From Sphaerosporella brunnea (lineage: Eukaryota; Ascomycota; Pezizomycetes; Pezizales; Pyronemataceae), in the NCBI GenBank assembly GCA_008704415.1, contig VXIS01000212.1, forward strand, positions 1-64,000: 64,000 nucleotides of DNA, written 5' to 3'. The notes below the pieces were generated by a model. It had not been told where the DNA came from and made no database searches. It worked only from the letters and a program-made list of their open reading frames with translations. Every line of letters begins with the position of its first letter. The first letter of the stretch is position 1. Of the stretch, positions 23,266 through 32,898 are shown one piece after another. The position numbers were made by a program, and so were the translations under genes.

Positions 23266-23466
23266 ATGTCGGACCGATGGAAGTGCCATCAATGCAAAAC
23301 CAAGCAGAGATTAAGCAGGAGCAATCAACTTTGTAGCTCGTGCGGCCACACACGCTGCGACAGCTGCCACTTCAAAGCGGAAGGAGGGTTTTGGATGCGT
23401 GTCGGCCTCGTATGGTGGTTGGCCGGTGGCTTTGCGGGTGTAATGCGTCGGCCACAACGATCTTAG
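23266..23466 (+). CDS. Zinc-ribbon microprotein 4 (66 aa)
   Basis: A single exon. The start at 23266 (MSDRWKCHQC) is chosen by alignment with the 22588 paralogue rather than the longer ORF from 23239. The layout is W-x-C-x2-C, then CSSCGHTRCDSC, then a hydrophobic Trp-rich tail (GFWMRVGLVWWLAGG) long enough to touch or partly enter a membrane, and a basic end. The shared CGH-x2-C-x2-C motif and tail define a two-member subfamily distinct from the 16607/17056 pair. No characterised homologue is known to me. Confidence 0.62.
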   Translation: MSDRWKCHQCKTKQRLSRSNQLCSSCGHTRCDSCHFKAEGGFWMRVGLVWWLAGGFAGVMRRPQRS

Positions 23467-23717
23467 ACAGGACTGCCAGAAACTGAGAAAAAAAATAACG
23501 GCTTTTATGCCCCCCCAGAGACCCCCGCCCCACCTCCCAATGCGCGCACCTCACAATAGCATCGTCCTTATAGCTTAAAGAAAGGGAAGATCATAGGTCT
23601 TCATTTAGAGTCCAACAGTATTAAATTGACAGCGCAAAAAAAAGAGAAACCAGGCGGTAGCTCAGCTCCTTTCTGCAGATCACTCTGTGTTCCCCTCGTG
23701 CACCCTTCCCGCACTCC

Positions 23718-24412
23718 TTACATATGGGCCTCTCTGCACTTCGTTGCATAGTGACCTAAGCCTTTACAGGTGGAGCAGCGTGGTGGGGCTCTATTGGGTA
23801 CTTCTCCCATGAGGTTTTGATTGCCGCGAACCCACTGCAACTGCTTATCATTCTTCTGACGAATGTCACCTTTTCTCAACCTCTTCTTTGTAGGGCGCCC
23901 TCGAGGTACCTTGGTTACGGGAGGTTGACACCGTTCAATTGGAGCATCTGAATGCTCTGTGTCAGAATCAGCCTCGTCGTGGTTGGAGTTCCCAGCTTGG
24001 CCCCGGGCTGTATTATCAACCATCCCTATGATACACTGATCGGCAGCCTTCTTCAGATTTCTAACATCTTCTTGCTCGATAGGGGCCATATCAGCACTGT
24101 AGGTACGCAGCCAGCTGTGCGCATGCACAAACATAGGCATATAGTCCAGAGGAGGTTTTTTGAGACAGTTCATGACCGCAACTGCATGCCCACAAGGGAT
24201 ATCCGTATCTTGAAAGCGTGTACAGGTACTGGTGCGAGCATCGAGGCCCACAGTAAAAAAGTCCCTGTCACTGATTTGTAAAACTGAACCGTTTATATGG
24301 CTACCGGTTCTCATCCGTACAGTATTGCCACCGGCGTAAGAAATGGAAGCCTTCAGGAGCGCGAGGTATTTTTTGAAATCTTGAAATGGGGGAACCGCTG
24401 CCCAACATGCAG
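23718..24412 (-). pseudogene. MULE transposase C-terminal remnant
   Basis: Reading on the minus strand, the frame begins without a Met (FKKYLALLKASISYAGG) and runs to a stop at 23718. It contains a SWIM zinc finger (CTRFQDTDIPCGHAVAVM), the domain typically found after the DDE catalytic core of Mutator-like transposases. A basic RGRPTKKRLRKG segment and a C-terminal zinc knuckle (CSTCKGLGHYATKC) follow, both common in the same proteins. The catalytic core is missing: upstream sequence has stops in all candidate frames. This is a 5'-truncated dead copy. It may represent the family that mobilised the TIR elements at 17.4 and 43.9 kb. Confidence 0.75.
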
Positions 24413-24422
24413 TGCCCCCACC

Positions 24423-25747
24423 CTAGTTTCCAGGGTCGCGGTCGCCGTGGTAGCAGTTACGATGGTTGCGGTCGGGGTTGTAGTTTCTTGCTGCCAGAGT
24501 GTCGACATTGTTGTGTACGAAGAAACTGACCGGCAGCCGTGTTGATATGGTGGTAGCACGAGGGTGGATGGTGTTCCTATTAGCTGCGGCCGTCACGGTG
24601 ACTATCCTCTTGAGAACAGCATCTTCACCCTCGGGCTTGCGACAATCAAAAAAACTCATGACGGCTGTAAATCTCATCCCTGAGTTTTCTCCATTCCTCC
24701 TCGCCTGTTGGCCAATTTGCAGAGGAAAGAGGGGATTTTTTATCACCAGGAATGATCTCAAAGGTGACCTTATCGTCGAATATTTTCCTCATTCTAGGGG
24801 GAGCACGCAAGTGGCATGAGTGTGTTAAAGTGGGGGTGGCGTATGGCGATCTTCTCGATATCCCGTCGAAGACGGGTAGGTGATACTGTGTCGTGCATGA
24901 TTAGCAAGTCCTCGGGGCCAAAGGCACGCACTTTTGCAACGCCAGAGGAAGAGGAAGCTGGCGGAACGATTTTCAGTGCTTACTTACATTTGACAGTCTC
25001 CGCCCAGGACTCGCAGTTCTCAGGATCGACGAGGATTTGAGTCGCGTTTTCCAGGAGAAGACTGTGTCCAGGTATGAGCTCGTTTTCGAGCATATCGTCA
25101 TCTATTTCCCATTTGTCGTTCTGACCACGGTATTTGTTGACATCGCTCATGAGTTGGTCCGCGACGACGACAAACTCGGTACCTAATAATGTTGCTTGCA
25201 TGTTGCCGGCGGCCTGCTGCGTCTCCTGCTCTTCAAGCCCCAGTCATGCTTCCCCAAATGTGTCGAGAATTGGCCAGTATTTGTCGTGATGTTTGCGGAG
25301 CTTCTTGAGAATACGGCAGAAGACAAGGTGAAATAAATCTCTGCATACTTTCTTCTCCTCCGGAGCCCGAATGCAGCGTTTAGGTGACTTTCGTCCCATA
25401 TTGAGAGTCGGGGGCTCGAATTTTCTTGAGGCTATATGTGCATCCGAAAGTTTCTTGAGCAACTACCAGATCTGGGATAGATGTTGAATGGGTTCAACCT
25501 TCAAAGAATCATCGTTTGTGGCAACTAGGACCGGAAGACGGATCCTGAGACTAATGGCAACAATATCGCTCTTGGGGGGTTTGACACAAAGCTCGGCCAA
25601 GGCATCAAGGACAGAAATGGTTCGCCCGTTGACGTGAACACTGGCATGAAGGCCGTTCTTGAGACTCGTCGAATGACCATCGGTACGCAGCACAGCAGCC
25701 TTCCCGCCGAATGTCGCGGCGCAGGCGGAGCAATCGACAGAATCCAT
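24423..25747 (-). pseudogene. Decayed gene of unknown family
   Basis: One long frame starts at 25747 (MDSVDCSACAATFGG). It is interrupted by an in-frame TAG near 25463 and a TGA near 25244, each one C-to-T change from a Gln or Arg codon. A probable intron follows, with GTAAGT near 24988. The sequence then runs (AFGPEDLLIMHD, DIEKIAIRHPHFNTLMPL) to a further frame slip at about 24794, and continues (KVTFEIIPGDKKSPL, NWPTGEEEWRKL) to a slip in a T-run near 24655. It reads as protein throughout but matches no domain I know. A captured transposon cargo gene or an orphan host gene are both possible. Confidence 0.5.
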
Positions 25748-25798
25748 ATTAGCTATCTGTGATGGTGTGGTGAAGGGCGAGAAGGAGTGGGGAAGAGA

Positions 25799-26079
25799 AG
25801 GTTCCAGGGCCTGCTTCTATTGAGCGGGAAGAGCCCGATGAGTCTGTTGAGGCCCGGATTCAGACAGAAATTGAGGTTCTGATGAAGGAAAAGCCAAATC
25901 TAGCTATTTCAACCTTCCATCACAACGATTCAGAGCACGTGGCGACGAAGAAAAAGCTTACGGAGGAGTCGGTTCGCCAGCACCTTGACCGACTGGATGC
26001 TATTGGGACTTCTGCTCGTCTGGAAATGGTCATCAGATCTGTTGGAGTTGCGTCACGGACGGGGTGTGTACACAGTTGA
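25799..26079 (+). pseudogene. Fragment of an unknown gene
   Basis: An open frame (PGPASIEREEPDE...) runs without a clear start to a stop at 26079, and includes a charged helical section (KKKLTEESVRQHLDRLDAIG). It is divergent from, and next to, the decayed gene ending at 25747. Codon pattern looks coding, but no family is recognised. Probably a truncated relic. Confidence 0.3.
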
Positions 26080-26171
26080 ATTCCGGACTGCAATCAATGC
26101 TCTCCTCCAACAAACTTTCGTTCCGGCACTGGCTTGGTTACATACAATCCGAACATTATGTTTGCTAAATT

Positions 26172-26482
26172 CAGTGTTCCTAATAGCCAGCCCGCCCGTC
26201 GGGCTGATCGAAAAGACGGGCGGGCTGTTTGGGCTGCAGCCCACGTCGGGCTGGCGGATGCAGGGGTCATGCACTATGGGGAATGGAGCAACCGCTACAC
26301 AGAAACACTCTTCAGTTTACGACGTAACTAGATCAAACTGATAGTTGCATGACAGGTTCACCTCAGTCGAAAGTGCTTGGCAGCCCGGCAGCCAGCCCGT
26401 CGTGATTTGAGTCAGCCGGGCCGTTGCCTTTTGGCAGCCCGCCCGCACAGCCGGGCTTTTTGGGCTGGCTATTAGGAACACT
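26172..26482. mobile_element. hAT MITE (311 bp)
   Basis: It begins CAGTGTTCCTAATAGCCAGCCC and ends with the inverse (GGGCTGGCTATTAGGAACACTG). A perfect 8-bp duplication GCTAAATT lies at 26164-26171 and 26483-26490. Subterminal GCCCGCCCG / CAGCCCG motifs repeat. No coding capacity. Same family as the 17812 and 31360 copies. Confidence 0.88.
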
Positions 26483-26490
26483 GGCTAAAT

Positions 26491-27681
26491 TACGTGCGGT
26501 TCACCACTCTGTGACCGCACCACCATCACCATCACCATCCTCACTATCCGTTCCTTGAAGCGACAAGGAGAAGATTTGCAGCTGCTGATTTTTTTGTTGT
26601 AGACTACCTGAGTTGTTCGTGCCGACTGGATAACCAACAGTTCGCGATCCCTTCTCCGGCAGCCATTTCATGACTATGTGTTGACTAAGCCGTTTACGAG
26701 CACTAAAAAAAGTCATGAAAACGGAGAAGGGATCCTCTGTGGGACTGCCGGAGCCGGAGACGTGCCTAATTACAGAATGTCCTTCATATTTTTTCCCGAA
26801 AACCCCCCGGTTAACCGGCCCGAGTGACACCCTATGAATTTGTGAAAAGCTACGCTTCGAGTGTGGCGGTTTCCGGAGGCACAGCTCTACCATTCTGGAG
26901 CGAAGCCGTGGAGGAGCTTTAGCGACGACACTGAGGAGCGACTACGCTGCTGTACACACTGCTAGATTTGTAGATAGTTGTGGAATTGAATAGATTTGTA
27001 TTTATCCGTGCGGGTGCTGAGACGGTCTTGCCTCCTCGACCCCAACCCACCACCTCCTCTCTTTACTTTACTACTTCAACCCACTACCTCCTCTCTTTAC
27101 TTTACTGCGCCGTGTTTCACACACATACGCCCTGACTGCAACGTACATATGACTTTACATTAAGTGGCGCTGTATTAATGACTGCACACCGTGTGGTCGT
27201 AATTAGATGTGCGGTGGTTCGTTTACATCACGTCTCGCATCCAAAACACATGCACAACATACAGGTGGTGTTAAAAACGTTTATCTTTCGCATAATGACA
27301 TGGACACTCGTCCATCCGTGAGCCAAAAAATGAAGAAAAAGCACGCAATGTAAAAACAGAAATGTCGCGAGTAAGAACAACCAGGCGCATGATATCTCAC
27401 AAGAGCCGGCCTGAGAAGAAACAAAAAAAAAAAAAAAAAAGCAAGATAAGATTACTCCCAGACGCCAAAATCCCCACTCTTCGCTGTGCTGTTCGTGTGG
27501 TTGCGCGTTTCCCCTCCCTGCTCGCTCTACGGCCCGTCAACAAAAACAAAACAAAATAGAAAAAACAAAAACGAGGAAAATGAAAGACCATAATAATATG
27601 CTTTGCTCATCGCTGATGCTTTCCTGAAAATACCAAAATCGTCTCTTCATAGAGAGAGGCCCAGCCTCAGATGGCGGCGCA
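26491..27681. other. Intergenic, gene-poor
   Basis: The minus-strand ORF 26501-26893 (130 aa) has no recognisable feature and is not called. A direct repeat of about 30 bp (CACTACCTCCTCTCTTTACT-like, two copies) lies near 27050-27105. The end of this stretch is the 3' side of the rho4 gene. Confidence 0.4.
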
Positions 27682-28543
27682 TTATAAGATGACACAACTC
27701 TTCTTCTTCTTCCTCTTTCCACCGATTCCAGGTGCGGGGCCTTTGCCGTTGACGCCGATCGTCATGTCCATGGCCAGATCAAACACTTCGTTGACGCCCA
27801 CCATTTCCTTGCTGCTGCACTCGGCGTATGTGGCGCCCATGCGTTTGGCGACTTCCTGGCCTTGCGCGGCGGAGACGGGGGTCATGCCGTGGGTTCGCAA
27901 GAGCTCGATCACATTGCGGTTTTTGCGCAGGTCTGTTTTGAGCCCGACCAATACCACGGGGGTGGATGGGCAGAAGTGGAGAACTTCGGGGTACCACTAT
28001 TGATGGTCAGAATCGTCAGGAGGTCGTGTCGGGGGTGAGCGGATAAGGCTAACCTTATCCAGAACGTTCTCGAGAGAGTGTGGTGAGTCCACGGCGAAAC
28101 ACACAAAGAGCACATCGGTCTCGGGATAGCTCAGCGGACGGAGGCGGTCGTATTCCTCCTGTCCGGCAGTGTCCCATAGTGCCAGCTCGCACGTCTTCCC
28201 CGTGCCGGCGTGGATCTTGTGGGTGATGTAGTTTTCGAAGACGGTGGGGACGTATTTCTACTCAGCTTGTTAGTACTGCTGTGAAGATTCGTGCAGGAAA
28301 TGTAAACCCCCGCATGGTAGACATCATAGAGCGGGCGCAATTGGGGGAGGGGGGGGTGATCGGGGGGTGAACTACCTCTGGGAACACGCCCTGAGAGTAA
28401 GCTATTAACAAACACGTCTTTCCGCAACCACCATCGCCAACAACAACAAGCTTTTTAGAGTATGAAGGCTGAGCGGGGCCGGGGGTGGTGCGGCCGGTAG
28501 AGCGGGTAGAGCGCGTGTTCACGGTGGACGGGGTAGACTCCAT
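27682..28543 (-). CDS. rho4: Rho-family small GTPase, Rho4-like (228 aa)
   Basis: Three exons. Introns 28258-28375 and 27997-28053. The start at 28543 ([12 protein letters not shown]) gives the roughly 30-residue Ser/Thr-rich N-terminal extension typical of Rho4. P-loop GDGGCGKT at 36-43, switch I effector region YVPTVFENY from 58, switch [19 protein letters not shown], guanine-specificity motif in the form LKTD, and SSKE. The C-terminus is polybasic (GGKRKKKKS) followed by the CaaX box CVIL, predicting geranylgeranylation and membrane anchoring. Fungal Rho4 acts in septation, actin-ring assembly and cell-wall integrity. Intact. The assignment to Rho4 rather than Rho3 rests on the N-terminal extension and on [20 protein letters not shown]. 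Confidence 0.93.
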
Positions 28544-29096
28544 GCTGGAGCTATAAGGAGGCGCGTCAGTCTCGCGCCGGAGGAGAAGAATGGGATCAAG
28601 AATACGCACACGCGAGAGTGAGGATGCGAGACAGTGGATGCTCTTCGCATGTCCTTGCAATCAGGCACCACGACAGACGAGGTGTTGAGAGGTGAGAGAC
28701 ACGGTTCAACCAACTAAAGCAGGGCGATTAACGAGCGTGGAAAGCTGGCTGTTTTTGGTTGGTTGGTTGAGAGGAGTGGGATGCAAGAGGGAGGGGGTTT
28801 GGGGTGGGTGATCTTTAAGTAGGTTGGTTGGGGCGGAGATCGATTGGACTTTGTGATGGATAGATACCACCACCCTTGATCTTGGGGGTTGAGTTGTTTA
28901 CTAGCGACCGAAATGACGTTTTAAGCTGGAAACGGCAGCGAGTTGCCATGGAAACACACACCCCTAGCCCTCGCAGGGCAAAACAGGGCGCACAGCTGAG
29001 TCAGCCAGAGTGACAGCTGGTGAGTTGCGCTAGTCCTCCCTCCGATATTTTCTTTGCGGTGGCACACCACACCACGATGGCGACGGTGACATCACC
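28544..29096. other. Region between rho4 and the bcp1 pseudogene
   Basis: Divergent intergenic DNA with TTGGTTGGTTG tracts near 28757. It presumably holds the rho4 promoter and 5' UTR. Confidence 0.4.
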
Positions 29097-29873
29097 ATGT
29101 CCTCCGCCGCCGACGACGACTCCGGCTCGGAGGACATGGACATGGTGAGTGTGGACTTGGAGATGTTCGACCCACGACTTCCACGGCATCCGCCAGCTTC
29201 TGCACCAACTCTTCGATGCGGACTCAGCTCTCCTCTGTCACAAGACCGCAACCCCTCCTCGGCGTCAAGACGGAGGGCAACGAGTCCGACCCATTCGCTT
29301 TCCTCGCCGTGATCAACCTGCACGGGCACGCCTCGAACCCGGCCATACAAACGCTTGCTTCCTACATCCTCGCCAAATCTGCATCGCTGCACGTGAAATT
29401 GCGCTCACTTCTCGATTCTGGAAGCAATGCGTAATTGGGACTGATCCTAACGGAGCGTTTGATCAATATGCACGTGCTGGTCGTGCCGCCGATGTACAAG
29501 ATGCTGCTGGTGGAGATTGAGTGGGCGCTTGCCGAGAACGAGCCCTACAACTTCACACACTGGTGCTGTCAAAGACCTACACCGAGGTTGCTTCCTGGCT
29601 TGATGAGCTCTAAGCACGACCGAACAAGGAGGGCAAGGAGCAGGCGAAGCGCAGGGATGAGACGTTTTACTACCACCCTGAAGATGAGGTGATCCAGCGG
29701 ACATGCGGAGAGGTCAATGCGGCGAGCTTCAAGTTAGAGAAGGAGGGCGAAGGGGCTGGTCCGAAGAGGGCATTTAGTGATATGGGAATCAAGCCGCAGG
29801 GTTGATGATACTTATCGAGAAGGAGGGCTTCGGCCACATGGTAGAGGATTTGGAAGTGCTTTTCAAGCCGTAA
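29097..29873 (+). pseudogene. bcp1: bcp1/BCCIP pseudogene
   Basis: Segments of Bcp1/BCCIP, a nuclear protein-export and ribosome-biogenesis chaperone (Rpl23 chaperone in yeast), lie in order but in different frames: SEDMDMVSVDLEMFDP, DFHGIRQLLHQLFDADS, PLLGVKTEGNESDPFAFL, GLILTERLINM, VEIEWALAENEPYNFTH, SKTYTEVASWLDEL, ETFYYHPEDEV, KRAFSDMGIKPQG, and a C-terminal LILIEKEGFGHMVEDL. Breaks include a frame change near 29170, another near 29225, an in-frame TAA near 29432, a frame change near 29566, a TAA near 29612, and a last slip near 29803. No introns are visible. BCP1 is essential in yeast, so an intact copy elsewhere in the genome is expected. Confidence 0.85.
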
Positions 29874-29988
29874 TCGGGGTAGGATGGCGAGGGGTCCTCC
29901 CACGAACCTGCTGGGCTTCTAAGGTTGTAGCATTGCGTTGCGTTATAATAGGTATCGGCTTTCCATGCTTGGTACCCCCCTCCAGATA

Positions 29989-30103
29989 CCGTAGAAATTC
30001 GGTACTAAGGCAATGTGGCAAAGTCACTGCGCTCTGTGGAGAAGTCACTCAGCCTCATGGCAAAGTCACTTAGCCACATTGCCTTAGTACCGAATCTCTA
30101 CGG
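29989..30103. mobile_element. Stowaway-type MITE (115 bp)
   Basis: Near-perfect inverted repeats of about 31 bp, CCGTAGAAATTCGGTACTAA... against the opposite end with one mismatch. TA dinucleotides flank it at 29987-29988 and 30104-30105, as in Tc1/mariner MITEs. The short centre carries three AAGTCACT motifs. The whole can fold into one hairpin. Confidence 0.85.
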
Positions 30104-30105
30104 TA

Positions 30106-31159
30106 CATAGTACACTTCACCACTAGCATAAAAGAGTTTAAACTACACGTGTATTGATACGCGATGCAGGTAGAGCATCTAGGCGGCGCTCTATCTAGCA
30201 CTTCGGAGATTCCACTATCAGGATTCCTGTTACCTTGAACCCACTTGGACTGCCTTGCTTTTTATGGCGGATATCACCGCTTTTTTGTGAGCACCTTCGT
30301 CAAGGGAGGTTCAATGGGAGGCTCCGAAAGCTCAGAGTCCGACTCCTCAGCCTGAGGCTGTGGCTCCGGCCACGTTGAGGTTTTGGTGATGGTGAGATGG
30401 TCGTGGTGTGTAGGTTGCGGGGAGTAGGGCGGCAGTTGGGAGGGTGAAGGTCAAGCATACCTACTACAAGAGATGATCCGGCCGGAAAGTAAGTTGTATT
30501 CATTCAGCGGGGGGCGGCTTGTGTTCTTTGGCTCACTCTTGCTTTATCTCTATCTCCAGTGCCATCTGCGACCAGCCTGTAATCCATCCAGTGCCCTTCG
30601 TCAATGCCGCTTGACCGGGAACGCCGCTAAGCATGCCCCATGCCCGAAGAGCCTGATGGTCGATTTTACGCTGCAGGTTTTCCATCCTGTCATTGAATTT
30701 TTCTTTACGACCCTCCCATATCTAAGAACCACAAGTTTTGATTGATACTGTTTTGAAAAATACGGCGCCGGCACGGCTTCTACCTAAACACCTTATTCGC
30801 CGTTTTGATCCTGTTTATGGGGCTTGTTTCTCCGTGCCTCCGTGGTATAACACAGACTTCTTCATGGCGGCAGCTACACACATATCAGCACTGGGGGGGG
30901 GCTCAAAATGAGCAAATGAGCAGAGGGCTCTCTCTAACTAGGCTGCAAAAATCCAGCCAAGAGGCCATCCACGCGTGATGGCGGGATTTCTTCCACGAGT
31001 TGGTCATAGGACGCGTCGAGCTCTTCATCTTTCAGGAGCTGCTTGAGCGTGACCTCCTTTGTGTTTACGCGAGATCTTCGAGGTCAGCTCGGCCGCAACG
31101 CTAAACACGACAGCCCTCCTGGTAACTAATATTTATCCACTGAATCAAACACACTCGGC
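30106..31159. other. Gene-poor stretch
   Basis: No complete gene. On the minus strand at about 30939-31060 a short frame reads KEVTLKQLLKDEELD...LLAGFLQP to a stop. It looks like the C-terminus of a protein and may belong to the interrupted ORF at 31160-31787 through an unresolved splice. Confidence 0.35.
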
Positions 31160-31787
31160 TTATGACGTCGTCAGATAGGCACGAGCCTCCGGGAATTTCT
31201 CAAAAAAGCGCCGCCATCGCCGGCTGTGCATCAGTGGTGGGATGGATCGAGATTGTAGTGGCGGGATTGATAAATCTTCTCCTTCGGGTGTGCCGGAGGG
31301 TGGTGGGAAATGTCCTGCACTGCTAGCGGTCATTGCAAGTTCCCATCCGGGAGGCCGAGCAGTGTTCTCAATAGCCAGCCAGCCGGGCTGGCTGCGTTGG
31401 GCTGCGTTGGGCTGATAAAAAAGCCGGGCTGGCTTTTCAACTCGCAGCCCGGCCGGCTGTTGCTCGGGTATAAAGAATGGACGATGATCACAGCATTGTT
31501 GCTTCACAGAAGATCACTCTGTACTGATCGCGACTTTTGCACACAAAGACGCAGCCCGCAGCCCGGGCTTGTTGGGCCGGCTATTGAGAATACTGAGGCC
31601 GAGCGCTAGGAAGGAACGCTTGCAGCGGGATGGTGAGGTGTCGAACAAGGCGCGCCGAAGTGGCTTTGCCTGTCGTAAATCGTCCGAACCGAAGCATCTT
31701 GTAAACAAAGGTTCTTCGCGAGGACGGAATGCTTAGGGAGTTGCAAAGAGGAGGCGAGGCACTCTGCGCCACAGGCCCTCCGACCAA
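31160..31787 (-). pseudogene. Unknown ORF split by a hAT MITE
   Basis: The minus-strand frame from 31787 (MVGGPVAQSASPP, then MLRFGRFTTGKATSARL) enters the MITE at 31595. On the far side of the MITE the same frame resumes (PGWELAMTASSAGHF...RRWRRFFEKFPEARAYL) and stops at 31160. Ignoring the element and one copy of its 8-bp duplication, the frame is continuous for about 130 codons. The product is unknown. The Arg-rich start after the internal Met resembles a mitochondrial presequence. The continuity could be chance. Confidence 0.35.
31360..31595. mobile_element. hAT MITE (236 bp)
   Basis: Begins CAGTGTTCTCAATAGCCAGCC and ends GGCTATTGAGAATACTG. A perfect 8-bp duplication AGGCCGAG lies at 31352-31359 and 31596-31603. 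GGGCTGGCT-type subterminal repeats are shared with the copy at 26172. Non-coding. Confidence 0.88.
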
Positions 31788-32315
31788 ACAAAGAAGCTCT
31801 CTCCTCCTCCGTTCGATTATTCAAGGGAACCGAGGCTCAATACAGGCCATGAAGTACCTAGAGACATGCTGCGGCCTTCTGTGGTTCAACTTTCTCAAAA
31901 TTCGTTTCGACGGCTGAGAGCTCTCTCTGTCCAATAATCCTGAGGCAACAAAAAAGGCCATCAAAACTCGGCAACTGTGACAACTCAAGGAAAAAAAAAA
32001 CAGGCCATTCGCTGCCACTGCGGCCTCATCCCTTTATGTGTCAACGGAAGGGTTCATGGTATTTGCCGAGAGGGGGTATGTTTTTGTGAAGGTACATATA
32101 AAGTTAGATTTGCTTTTACTCTGTCTTCCGTGAAAACGTTCTCTTTAAGTATCTGCGACGATGGAGCAGACAAGTAGCGCTTTCTTCAATAGTCAATGTG
32201 CAGATGTCGGGAGGGGACCGTGAAAACGTGCCAATAACAGAAGCAAGATTCCAGTATTTACACTCGCAAACAGAACGCCATAATGCACCCATAAATCGCA
32301 GCCATGCCATATCAT
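31604..32315. other. Upstream part of the split ORF, then intergenic
   Basis: From 31788 to 32315 there are only short overlapping ORFs. It probably contains the 3' UTR of the cyclophilin gene. Confidence 0.4.
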
Positions 32316-32898
32316 TTACTCTCCCGGACTCTCCTCAGCAATAGGGTTCGCATGGATGGTAACTCTCAAGATCCTAACGGGAACCTTCGGCCGACTCTTC
32401 TTATCGACCTCCACCTCCTCGATCTTCGACAACGTCGTATCGGCGCCATCAATAACCTATGACACCGGGGGTGGGGGGGCTATCAGTCCTCACATGCCCA
32501 GCATCACCACCACCACCAATCCCGCATGCACTCACCTTCCCAAAAACCGTATTCCTCCCATCGAGATGTTTCTGGCTGGCATAGGTAACAAAGAACTGGG
32601 AGGCATTGGTATTCTCGCCCTTATTTGCCATGCTGACAACGCCCCTGCCGGTATGGCGCAGCGCGGGCGAGATCTCGTCCTCGAAATACCCGCCCCAGAT
32701 ACTCTTTCCGCCCTTCCCCGTCTTGAGCTCGCCGTCCCCCGTCTGCGTTATGAACCCTTTCAGGTTCCGGTGGAAGGGAACGTCGTCGTAGTAGCCGGAG
32801 GCGCACAGCGCCAGGAAGTTTTCGCACGTCTTCGGACACGCGCTGCAGTAGAGCTCGATTTTGAGCGGCCCGTGGGTCGTGTGCAAGGTTACGGACAT
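32316..32898 (-). CDS. cyp10: Peptidyl-prolyl cis-trans isomerase-like 3 (167 aa)
   Basis: Two exons with one intron at 32457-32535. The start MSVTLHTTHGPLKIELYC is the canonical PPIL3 start. Cyclophilin signatures: CPKTCENFLALC, FHRNLKGFITQTGD, the active-site block NASQFFVTY and VFGKVIDG. The C-terminus (RVTIHANPIAEE) also matches PPIL3. Length equals the family norm of about 165 aa. The Trp of the cyclosporin pocket is replaced by His (KHLDGRNTVFGK), as usual for this subfamily. PPIL3-type cyclophilins associate with the spliceosome. Intact. Confidence 0.95.

Noticed and set aside
30300..30745. Short ORFs on both strands
   Set aside because: No conserved motif, no splice pattern and overlapping frames; not supported.
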